9,256 nucleotides of DNA from an uncultured Eubacteriales bacterium (lineage in GTDB: Bacteria; Bacillota_A; Clostridia; Christensenellales; Aristaeellaceae). Location of the stretch: positions 1 through 9,256 of the forward strand of contig USEE01000037.1 of NCBI GenBank assembly GCA_900553645.1. The letters run 5' to 3'. Positions 1-6,490 of this stretch are shown here, piece after piece. Position 1 is the stretch's first letter. Each line of letters starts with the position of its first letter. Position numbers and translations under genes: made by a program. The notes under the pieces were generated by a model. That model ran no database searches. It was given only the letters and a program-made list of their open reading frames with translations, and had not been told where the DNA came from.

Positions 1-33
1 TCGTCGGCAGCGTCAGATGTGTATAAGAGACAG
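1..33 (+). other. Nextera transposase adapter (sequencing artefact)
   Basis: Bases 1-33 match the Illumina Nextera read-1 transposase adapter: a 14-base prefix beginning TCGTCGGCAG followed by the 19-base Tn5 mosaic end AGATGTGTATAAGAGACAG. It is library-preparation sequence left on the contig end, not genome. The open frame that seems to start at base 19 reads MYKRQ from the adapter, and an antisense frame reads LSLIHI; both peptides are artefacts. Genomic sequence begins at base 34. Confidence 0.98.
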
Positions 34-1092
34 CAGTATGAGGCCGCGCTGGACAACTATGAGCGCACCGCCGTCCGCTCCAACGTATGGCAGTCGGCGC
101 TGCCGCCGCTGTATTTGGTCGTGTCCAACCTGAGCGTAATATTCATACTCTGGTTCGGCGCGAAGAACGTACTGGGCACGGGCTGGCGCGCGTGGGACAT
201 TGCGGCGTTTACCACCTTCCTGTCCTGCTTCATAAAGATGTCCACCAAGTCGTCCAAGGCTGCAAAGCTGTTCAACGCGGTGCAGAAGGCCGAGGTATCG
301 TGGAAACGCATAAAGCCGCTGATGAAAACGTCCGACACGCTCGCACCGCTGGAGATAGCCGCGCGCAAGACTGTCGAAATCAGCGATCTGTCGTTTGCCT
401 ACGACGGCGGCGAAAAGATGTTCAGCGGGCTTACGCTTAACGCACAACCCGGCGACATAATCGGCGTGACCGGCCCGGTCGCGTGCGGCAAGTCCACACT
501 GGGGCGCGCGTTCCTGTGCGAGCAGCCTTACGAAGGCTCTATACGCGTAGGCGGGCGGGAGCTGTCCACGCTGGAGCCGCGCAAAATATCGTCCGAGGTC
601 GGCTATTTAGGCCATGATCCCGAGCTGTGGAACGATACGGTCGAGGCAAATGTGCTCTGCGGCGACGACGGCGACGCGATGCAATATCTGAAGCTCACCG
701 CACTGGACGGCGAAGTCCGCGCGATGGAGCAGGGCAAGGACACGGTAGTCGGCAGCAGCGGCGTGCGGCTGTCGGGCGGTCAGGCACAGCGGCTGGCGCT
801 GGCGCGCACGCTGGCTCATCCGCGGCCGGTTATGGTGCTGGACGACCCGTTCTCGGCGCTGGACCGCTCCACCGAGGACACCGTGTTTGAGAACCTTAAA
901 AAGTATGCTCAGGACAAGGTTGTGATACTGATTTCCCACAGGCTGTATCACTTCCCCGAAATGAAGCAGATCGTGTTTATGGAAAACGGCGGCGTTACGG
1001 TGGGCACGCATGACAAGCTATGCGCGGCCATACCCGATTACCGCTCGCTGTACGAAAGTCAGACTGGAGGTGCAGAGAATGAAGCGCAATAA
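34..1092 (+). CDS. ABC exporter half-transporter, degenerate-site subunit (5' truncated)
   Basis: This is the C-terminal 352 residues of a membrane-embedded ABC half-transporter (fused membrane and nucleotide-binding domains). The N-terminus is lost at the contig edge; family members are about 560-600 residues, so roughly 210-240 residues (about TM1-4) are missing. Counting residues from base 34, the last membrane segments lie at about 20-75. The nucleotide-binding domain follows: Walker A GPVACGKST (147-155), signature LSGGQ (246-250), Walker B VMVLDDP with Asp271 where a catalytic Glu is usual, and H-loop His302. The Q-loop position appears to be His194. The Asp-for-Glu change resembles the first domain of ABCC/MRP transporters and TM287 of the TM287/288 heterodimer. 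The gene overlaps the next by 14 bases, and the two products almost certainly pair. The substrate cannot be told from the sequence. Confidence 0.93.
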   Translation, partial: QYEAALDNYERTAVRSNVWQSALPPLYLVVSNLSVIFILWFGAKNVLGTGWRAWDIAAFTTFLSCFIKMSTKSSKAAKLFNAVQKAEVSWKRIKPLMKTSDTLAPLEIAARKTVEISDLSFAYDGGEKMFSGLTLNAQPGDIIGVTGPVACGKSTLGRAFLCEQPYEGSIRVGGRELSTLEPRKISSEVGYLGHDPELWNDTVEANVLCGDDGDAMQYLKLTALDGEVRAMEQGKDTVVGSSGVRLSGGQAQRLALARTLAHPRPVMVLDDPFSALDRSTEDTVFENLKKYAQDKVVILISHRLYHFPEMKQIVFMENGGVTVGTHDKLCAAIPDYRSLYESQTGGAENEAQ

Positions 1093-2737
1093 AAAGCCCG
1101 GAGTATTTGCCGCCGTGCGCGCCGCCGCCGCGTCGCATAAGCTGCTTGCGCTGGGTACGGTGCTGTGCGCGGCTGCGTCGGTACTGGCGTCGCTGCTGCC
1201 GCCGCTGCTGCTGGCGCGCATAATCGACGGATTGACGGGCGGTATGCCGCTGGCGTTCACCGCGGCGCTGATGTATTTTGGCAGTCTGGCGCTGGAAGGC
1301 GTGCTGGCGTCGGGGCAGGAAACCCTGCTTGAGATATTCGGCCAGAAGATGACGCACGCGCTGCGTTCTGATATGTCATTAAAGCTCACCCGGCTGCCTG
1401 CCTCCACATTATCCGCGCAGAATCCCGGCGAAGTCGCCGCGCGCTTCTCGGGCGATGTCGATACGGTCGAGGCGCTGTTCACGTCCGGCATCATATCGAT
1501 GATTGCGGACGCGTGCCGCATAATATCGATATTCGTCGTCATAGCCATTGAAAACGCCGGCCTTGCGCTGTTGCTTGTGCTGGTGCTGCCGCTGCTGACC
1601 ATATTCACGCGCCATGTGCAGAAGCGTATGCTGAAGGCGCAGTTGGAGAATCGTCAGGCCGTGGCCGCAATTTCCGGTCAGGTGCCTGAGGCCATACACA
1701 ACATACGCACGATACGCGCGCTGGGTCTGGAATCGTACATGGAAAAGCGATACGACAAGCGCATCGGCGAAAGCTATGCCGCCGTTGAAAAGACCAACTT
1801 TTACGACGCGATATACTCCCCCGTCGTGAACATGATTAACGTGGCGGTCGTGGGCATAGTGATGCTGATGTCCGCGTCTGGCAACGCGCAGGTGCTGACG
1901 CTGTTTAGCATGTCGGTAGGTACTTCCGTCGCGATAATCAACTATATATCCCGTATATTCACGCCCATTGAAACGCTGGGCATGGAGATACAGACCATAC
2001 AGTCCGCAATGGCGGGCGTGAAGCGCATAGACGCGTTCCTCGCCCAGCCCGAGCGCGAGATACCCGCCGAGGACGTTTCCAAGAAGGGGCCGCGCGGCGA
2101 CGTGGCGCTCACGCACGTAACGTTCGGCTACGACGACCGCAAGGTGCTGTCCGACCTGTCCTTCACCGTCAAGTCGGGCGAGCAGGTGACGCTGGTCGGC
2201 CGCACCGGCGCGGGCAAGAGTACAGTGTTCAAGCTGCTGTTGGGGCTATACAAGCCTGAGAAGGGCACAGTCACCATCGGCGGCGTGGACGTATCGCAGA
2301 TTTCGGACGGCGCGCGCCGAAGCTGCATCGGCTGCGTCGAGCAGCACTTTGCGCGCGTGCCCGGCACTGTGCTTGACCAGATCACGCTGGGCGACCCGAG
2401 CATAAGCCGCGATATGGCGCAGAATGCCGCACAGCTTGCGGGGCTTGACTCGGTAATACGCACATTCCCGGACGGGTACGATACGCCCTGCTCGGACGGC
2501 ATGTTCTCTCAGGGCGAATGGCAGCTGCTTTCGATAGCGCGCGCCGCCGCCGCCGATCCTGCGGTGCTGCTGCTGGACGAAATCACAGCCAATCTGGACG
2601 CGGACACCGAGGCGCGCGTGCTGGATGCACTGCGCCGAGCGTCTGTGGGCAGGACCGTGCTGTCCATATCGCACCGAGTGTACGAGAGCTTGGGCGGGCG
2701 GACTATCGAAATAAAGCCTTTGGATGATAAGGGCTGA
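1079..2737 (+). CDS. ABC exporter half-transporter, catalytic subunit
   Basis: This is a full-length ABC half-transporter of 552 residues, with a six-helix exporter membrane domain (about 1-310) fused to an ATPase domain (about 335-552). The ATG at 1079 is chosen over the upstream in-frame start at 1010 because a GGAGG site (1066-1070) sits 8 bases before it and the protein then begins MKRNKK, a normal basic N-terminus. Motifs are Walker A GRTGAGKST (374-382), Q-loop Gln422, Walker B LLLDE with catalytic Glu501, and H-loop His532. The signature is FSQGE (476-480) instead of LSGGQ. The Glu is intact here while the signature is degenerate, the mirror image of the upstream partner. In the heterodimer, the competent ATP site would use this subunit's Walker motifs with the partner's LSGGQ. 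It is co-transcribed with the upstream gene. The cargo is unknown; peptides, lipids, drugs or tetrapyrroles are all possible. Confidence 0.94.
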   Translation: MKRNKKPGVFAAVRAAAASHKLLALGTVLCAAASVLASLLPPLLLARIIDGLTGGMPLAFTAALMYFGSLALEGVLASGQETLLEIFGQKMTHALRSDMSLKLTRLPASTLSAQNPGEVAARFSGDVDTVEALFTSGIISMIADACRIISIFVVIAIENAGLALLLVLVLPLLTIFTRHVQKRMLKAQLENRQAVAAISGQVPEAIHNIRTIRALGLESYMEKRYDKRIGESYAAVEKTNFYDAIYSPVVNMINVAVVGIVMLMSASGNAQVLTLFSMSVGTSVAIINYISRIFTPIETLGMEIQTIQSAMAGVKRIDAFLAQPEREIPAEDVSKKGPRGDVALTHVTFGYDDRKVLSDLSFTVKSGEQVTLVGRTGAGKSTVFKLLLGLYKPEKGTVTIGGVDVSQISDGARRSCIGCVEQHFARVPGTVLDQITLGDPSISRDMAQNAAQLAGLDSVIRTFPDGYDTPCSDGMFSQGEWQLLSIARAAAADPAVLLLDEITANLDADTEARVLDALRRASVGRTVLSISHRVYESLGGRTIEIKPLDDKG

Positions 2738-2781
2738 GTCCTGCGCCGCAGTGCCTGCGCATTGTAATTGACTTAGCAACC

Positions 2782-2823
2782 GCCGTTTGTTGTTGATAAG
2801 ACAGCAAACGGCATCTGTTTTTT
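2782..2823 (+). terminator. Rho-independent terminator of the ABC exporter operon
   Basis: An 8-bp perfect stem, GCCGTTTG (2782-2789) with CAAACGGC (2805-2812), encloses a 15-base loop and is followed five bases later by a run of six T (2818-2823). It lies 44 bases after the stop codon of the second ABC gene, where a plus-strand terminator is expected. Confidence 0.8.
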
Positions 2824-2946
2824 GATAAGCATTTTCCGATTAAAGCAGGTGATTTTTCCTATTATATTATATAGGCAGACGCATTTTGCCAGACTTTCTG
2901 CGTATGACTTAAAATCAATTCTGAAACATGCTCTCCGCACGATTGC

Positions 2947-2974
2947 ATTGCGGTGCAGTCGCGCCCACCGCAAT
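2947..2974. repeat. Perfect 9-bp inverted repeat upstream of the NSS transporter
   Basis: ATTGCGGTG (2947-2955) and CACCGCAAT (2966-2974) are exact reverse complements separated by 10 bases. The repeat lies about 90 bases upstream of the -35 box of the transporter promoter and has no T-run on the plus strand. It may be a regulator binding site or an RNA hairpin; its function is unknown. Confidence 0.6.
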
Positions 2975-2978
2975 AATT

Positions 2979-3023
2979 CTTAACGCAGCACATTAATATA
3001 AGCTGCAATAGTGCTGCATTAAG
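2979..3023. repeat. Imperfect 13-bp inverted repeat upstream of the NSS transporter
   Basis: CTTAA-C-GCAGCAC (2979-2991) pairs with GTGCTGC-A-TTAAG (3011-3023), with one mismatch and a 19-base AT-rich loop. A run of five T (3030-3034) follows six bases after the right arm, so it could be a second weak terminator for plus-strand transcripts. It could equally be an operator, as it sits 43 bases before the transporter promoter. The sequence alone does not decide. Confidence 0.5.
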
Positions 3024-3065
3024 ACATGCTTTTTAGATTACGCGAGGATAATGTCTATTTTGTGG

Positions 3066-3094
3066 TTGACTTTTTCGCGCTAAAACGTTACAAT
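3066..3094 (+). promoter_or_regulatory. Sigma-70-type promoter of the NSS transporter gene
   Basis: The -35 box TTGACT (3066-3071) and -10 box TACAAT (3089-3094) each match the consensus at five of six bases, with the ideal 17-base spacer. Transcription should begin near 3101, giving a short leader of about 34 bases. The ribosome site GGAGAGG (3119-3125) lies 9 bases before the ATG at 3135. The transporter therefore has its own promoter, separate from the exporter operon. Confidence 0.85.
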
Positions 3095-3134
3095 ACATGC
3101 GAGCATTTTTTACATTGTGGAGAGGAAACGATAA

Positions 3135-4472
3135 ATGGAACATCAAAAAAAGCATCAGTCGAAAAGTTTTGCCAGCCGCTGGGGCTTCATACTGGCGTCG
3201 GTTGGCTCGGCAGTTGGCATGGCGAACGTATGGGGCTTTCCCAGCAAAATGGGTGCAAACGGCGGCGGAGCTTTTCTGCTGATATACTTGCTTTTCATAG
3301 TGATATTCGGCTTTGTAGGTCTGCCTGCGGAATTTGCGGTCGGCCGGCGCGCGGGCACGGGCACATTGGGCGCGTATGAAAACGCTTGGGCGACGCGCGG
3401 CAAGACCATGGGCAAGCTGGGCGGGCTCATGGCGTGGCTGCCGCTGGCGGGTTCCATGTGCATCGCGATCGGCTATGCGGTAATAATATCATACGTGCTG
3501 AAGGCGCTGGTCGATTCCGTGATGGGCACGCTGCTTAGCATCGACACGGCTGAATGGTTCGCGTCGTTCTCTCAGCATCCCTTTTCCGTGGTTCCCTATC
3601 ATGTGATTGTGGTAGTGGGCACGCTGCTCACGCTGTTTCTGGGCGCGCACAGCATCGAGCGCACCAACAAAATCATGATGCCGCTGTTCTTTATAATATT
3701 CGTAATACTGGCGGTACGCGTAGCGATGCTGCCCGGAGCAGCCGCGGGGTATCAGTTCATGTTCACGCCGCGCTGGGAAAAGCTGGCCGATCCGCAGGTC
3801 TGGATCTGGGCGATGGGTCAGGCGTTTTTCTCACTGTCGATAACCGGCAGCGGCATGATCGTGTATGGCGCGTATCTGCCTAAAAACGAGGACGTGGTGT
3901 CTGTGTCCAAGAACACGGCCCTGTTCGATACAATTGCGGCGGTCGTCGCGTCGCTGGTCATAATACCGGCGTGCTTCTCATATGGACTGGACGTGGGCGC
4001 GGGGCCCGGACTGCTTTTCGTGACACTGCCCACCATTTTGCAGGGCATACCCATGGGCCAGCTTTTCGCGGTGATACTGTACGTGGCGATGATATTCGCG
4101 GGCGTGAGTTCGCTCCAGAACATGTTCGAGGCCGTGGCGGAATCGCTGCTGCACAAGTTTCCCAAGCTCGACCGCAAGGCGGTGCTGGGCATACTGTGCG
4201 TGATATGCCTGGGCAGCGGCATCGGCATGGAGGCCATATCGAAGTGGGGGCCGTGGATGGACATGGTGTCGATCTACATCATACCGATCGGCGCTATGCT
4301 GGGCGCGGTATCGTGGTTCTATGTGATGAAGAAGGATGTGTTCCTCGAAGCGGTAAACGAGGGCGTCAAGACGGCGCACGGCAAGGCATGGTATGCCGTG
4401 GGCAGGTACATTTACGTGCCGCTGGCGGTTATACTCTGCGCAATCGCGCTGTTTGAGAAGGTGGCGTTCTAA
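3135..4472 (+). CDS. Sodium-dependent transporter, NSS/SNF family
   Basis: This 445-residue membrane protein belongs to the neurotransmitter:sodium symporter family (LeuT fold), which takes up amino acids or related small amines with Na+. The family hallmark lies in TM1: SRWGFILASVGSAVGMANVW (14-33), then GFP, and a GANGGGAF stretch before TM2. By hand alignment, Gly24, Ala26, Val27 and Asn31 correspond to LeuT Gly20, Ala22, Val23 and Asn27 of the sodium sites. TM8 FAGVSS gives Ala322, Ser325 and Ser326 at the LeuT Ala351/Thr354/Ser355 Na2 positions. TM6 keeps the unwound-helix region (FFSLSITGSGMIVYGAY). The length suggests about 11 helices, as in many bacterial members, rather than the 12 of LeuT. 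The gene is monocistronic, between its own promoter and a hairpin terminator. The substrate cannot be assigned; tyrosine, tryptophan and branched-chain amino acids are known for relatives. Confidence 0.93.
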   Translation: MEHQKKHQSKSFASRWGFILASVGSAVGMANVWGFPSKMGANGGGAFLLIYLLFIVIFGFVGLPAEFAVGRRAGTGTLGAYENAWATRGKTMGKLGGLMAWLPLAGSMCIAIGYAVIISYVLKALVDSVMGTLLSIDTAEWFASFSQHPFSVVPYHVIVVVGTLLTLFLGAHSIERTNKIMMPLFFIIFVILAVRVAMLPGAAAGYQFMFTPRWEKLADPQVWIWAMGQAFFSLSITGSGMIVYGAYLPKNEDVVSVSKNTALFDTIAAVVASLVIIPACFSYGLDVGAGPGLLFVTLPTILQGIPMGQLFAVILYVAMIFAGVSSLQNMFEAVAESLLHKFPKLDRKAVLGILCVICLGSGIGMEAISKWGPWMDMVSIYIIPIGAMLGAVSWFYVMKKDVFLEAVNEGVKTAHGKAWYAVGRYIYVPLAVILCAIALFEKVAF

Positions 4473-4501
4473 GGCTTCCCCCCCTTAACACGATATGAAA
4501 T

Positions 4502-4540
4502 GCGCAGACTGCCTGTTAATCTTCAGGCAGTCTGCGTTGT
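4502..4540. terminator. Bidirectional-type terminator between convergent genes
   Basis: A perfect 13-bp stem, CGCAGACTGCCTG (4503-4515) with CAGGCAGTCTGCG (4524-4536), closes an 8-base loop. On the plus strand it is followed by a T/G-rich tail (TTGTTGTATATG). It lies in the 112-base gap between the NSS transporter stop (4472) and the stop of the minus-strand chelatase gene (4585), so it probably ends transcription from the left. It may also do so from the right, although the minus-strand tail is less T-rich. Confidence 0.8.
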
Positions 4541-4584
4541 TGTATATGTTTGATTTTCAGGTATACCGTCACGCGTCGATTAAT

Positions 4585-5319
4585 TCAGCCAACTATCTTT
4601 TTAGCCTTGCGAACAAATACGCTTTGCACCACGTCCAGCCTGCCTATGCCGGTAAGGCGGCATTCCACCTTAAACCCGGCCTTCTCCAGCTGACTCTTCC
4701 AGCTGTCCTCGCCGTCGCCCGCCATGTCCTTGAGCGTGTGCCCGCCCACCGACATCAGCAGCGGCATCAGCGTTATCTCGCGCTCGGAATGCCTGAGCAG
4801 CTCCGGCATAAGCCACGCAAGGTTATCCTGACCCGACAGGCACGCCAGATACACGTTTTCAGGCAGTCGCTCGCGCAGGCGCGCGTATGCCGGGTTGCCG
4901 CTGGTCGGACTGCCGTGCCCCATCAGCACCAGCGGCCTACCATTCTTACGCTGCACTTCGCCGAAGTACACGGCCAGCGTGTCTAGATCAACGTCGTCGG
5001 CAAGCAGCGGCGTGATTACATGCAAGTCCTGAGACGCTGCCTCAACCGACTCAAACTCACCGCCCGGCGACACCAGCAGCGCCGCAGCCGCTATGCGTTC
5101 TGCGCCGCCCGCACGCGCCTGTGCGATTGCGCCTGCCGCATCGGGCACTTCCTTCCCCTGCTTTGCCAACCTTGCGCGCACCAGCGGCGAGGTGAACGCG
5201 CGGCGCAGTTTCCAGCCCGGCATTGCGGCCTGCAATGCGCTTTCTATGCGGCCTATGTCCGCCGCCAGCGTTTCATCCGACGCGCCGTATGAAACGGAAA
5301 CAAGTATGTCCTTAGCCAT
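4585..5319 (-). CDS. cbiK: CbiK-type tetrapyrrole metal chelatase
   Basis: This 244-residue class II chelatase is of the CbiK family (anaerobic cobaltochelatase of cobalamin synthesis; relatives also insert iron). The start is a MAKDILVSVSYGAS beta strand matching the VVSFGTS start of Salmonella CbiK, with an AAGGAAG ribosome site. RAFTSPLV (40-47), LMGHGSP and LMPLLMSVGGHTLKDMAGD follow the family closely. His135 and His194 match the metal-binding His145 and His207 of Salmonella CbiK. The third ligand, Glu175 there, has no clear counterpart: the segment reads VYLACLSGQD (156-165), with Cys160 or Ser162 at that position. There is no signal peptide, so it should be cytoplasmic. It is the last gene of an uptake operon rather than part of a cobalamin synthesis cluster. 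That suggests it acts on imported tetrapyrrole or metal, by inserting or removing metal; the direction is not shown by the sequence. Confidence 0.9.
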   Translation of the reverse strand: MAKDILVSVSYGASDETLAADIGRIESALQAAMPGWKLRRAFTSPLVRARLAKQGKEVPDAAGAIAQARAGGAERIAAAALLVSPGGEFESVEAASQDLHVITPLLADDVDLDTLAVYFGEVQRKNGRPLVLMGHGSPTSGNPAYARLRERLPENVYLACLSGQDNLAWLMPELLRHSEREITLMPLLMSVGGHTLKDMAGDGEDSWKSQLEKAGFKVECRLTGIGRLDVVQSVFVRKAKKIVG

Positions 5320-5338
5320 AAAAATCTTCCTTTCAAAG

Positions 5339-5368
5339 CAGCCGGTCGGAGAAAGCTCCGGCCGGCTG
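5339..5368. terminator. Strong hairpin between the binding-protein and cbiK genes
   Basis: CAGCCGG (5339-5345) and CGGAG (5347-5351) pair with CTCCG (5356-5360) and CCGGCTG (5362-5368). This makes a 13-position stem with one central non-Watson-Crick pair and a 4-base loop. In the direction of the operon no T-run follows directly. It therefore looks like a partial terminator or an mRNA-stabilising stem that would lower cbiK expression or protect the upstream message, not a clean terminator. Confidence 0.55.
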
Positions 5369-5390
5369 AACTTTTGCGACGTTTTATTGG

Positions 5391-6443
5391 TTATTCGCCG
5401 AAATCGATGTCGGGGTAGATGATCTCAGCCAGCGTCTTGTACGCCTCGGCGAAGTGGCTGTTGGGCTTATAGTGGAACAGGTGCGGCTCCAGGAAGTAGA
5501 TCTTGCCGTCCTGCACCGCACGCAGCGACTGCCATACGGGGTTGTCGCCATACACGCCCTCGAGCTGAGCCGCGTCGTCATCGGTGCTGGCGTGGCACTG
5601 AACCACGATCAGATCGGGATCGGCCGCGTATACGGACTCAAGGTTGATCTCGATGCGGTCCGCATCGGAATCGGCGTCCGCGTCGGATATGTTGATGGCG
5701 CCCATCTCGCTAATCATGCCGCCCAGCACGGTGTTGGAGGTGTTAGCGGTGATGTTATCCTTGGCTGCGGAGAACATCGCGAATACCTTGGGCGGGTTCT
5801 CCTGATCGGCGGGTATGCGGCAGAGCACGTCAACCACCTTATCCAGCGCAGGCATAGCCACAGTGTCCCACAGTTCGGGCTGGCCGTTCAGGTTGCAGAA
5901 TACCTTGAACCACTTCAGGTAGTCGGAGAAGTCGTTGTACGACATAGCGACGACGGGGATGCCTGCGGCCTCGGCGGGCGCGGAGATAGTCTTGTAGCCG
6001 CTCATCGCGGTGCTGCATATGATAAGGTCAGGCTGGAACGCGATGATGGTTTCGGTGTTCCAGTTTTTGCCCGCGGAGGACTCGGCCAGCACGGTCACGC
6101 CCTCATCCTGAGTAACGTCGCGGCCGATGTACAGGTTGTACAGCTCGATCGACGAATCGCCGCCGATAACGCCCGCGGCCACGCCGCCCGCCTCGTACCA
6201 CAGCGTTACAAAGCTGCCGTACAGTACAGCAGGTTTCTGCGGGTTCTTGGCGATCTCCAGTGGGGTTTCGGATACCGCGTCCGTGAATATGACGCTGGTG
6301 TCGGTCACTTCTACCTCGTTGGCCTTTGCGAGGAAATATTCGCGCAGGATTTCGGCGCGATCGGTCGTATCCGCATCGGCCAGCACGGGCAGCGCGGCGC
6401 ACACCATGAACAGCGCCAGCAGCATAGAAACGAGTTTCTTCAT
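5391..6443 (-). CDS. ABC importer substrate-binding protein (iron/heme/cobalamin type)
   Basis: This 350-residue extracytoplasmic binding protein is of the periplasmic-binding-protein-2 type that serves FecCD/BtuC permeases. It starts with a signal peptide (basic MKK, hydrophobic 4-21, A-D-A cleavage motif at 22-24). The only Cys in it (15) sits in FMVC, not a lipobox, so no lipid anchor is predicted. The mature protein shows two lobes: KPAVLYGSF near 70, PDLIICST near 137, PDLIVVQ near 275, and a C-terminal KPNSHFAEAYKTLAEIIYPD typical of the family. An acidic run DADADSDAD (254-262) is unusual. The ribosome site AAAGGAGG lies 9 bases before the ATG. It sits 47 bases after the ATPase gene in the same operon. 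Candidate ligands are heme, corrinoids or ferric siderophores; no residue seen here decides. Ile codons are mostly ATC, unlike the neighbouring transporter genes. Confidence 0.9.
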   Translation of the reverse strand: MKKLVSMLLALFMVCAALPVLADADTTDRAEILREYFLAKANEVEVTDTSVIFTDAVSETPLEIAKNPQKPAVLYGSFVTLWYEAGGVAAGVIGGDSSIELYNLYIGRDVTQDEGVTVLAESSAGKNWNTETIIAFQPDLIICSTAMSGYKTISAPAEAAGIPVVAMSYNDFSDYLKWFKVFCNLNGQPELWDTVAMPALDKVVDVLCRIPADQENPPKVFAMFSAAKDNITANTSNTVLGGMISEMGAINISDADADSDADRIEINLESVYAADPDLIVVQCHASTDDDAAQLEGVYGDNPVWQSLRAVQDGKIYFLEPHLFHYKPNSHFAEAYKTLAEIIYPDIDFGE

Positions 6444-6490
6444 TATAATATGCCTCCTTTGATTGCATTGGTGTATCTGAAGGGCAATTA

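Noticed and set aside
19..33. Possible GTG start giving an intact 357-residue ABC protein beginning MYKRQ
   Set aside because: These codons lie inside the sequencing adapter; the gene is truncated at the contig edge.
1010..1078. An upstream in-frame start that would extend the second ABC protein by 23 residues
   Set aside because: It has no ribosome site and lies within the coding end of the first gene. The ATG at 1079 has GGAGG at ideal distance and a normal basic N-terminus.
6391..6410. Lipobox around Cys15 of the binding protein
   Set aside because: The residues before the Cys are Phe-Met-Val, which do not fit the small-residue pattern required before a lipidated Cys.
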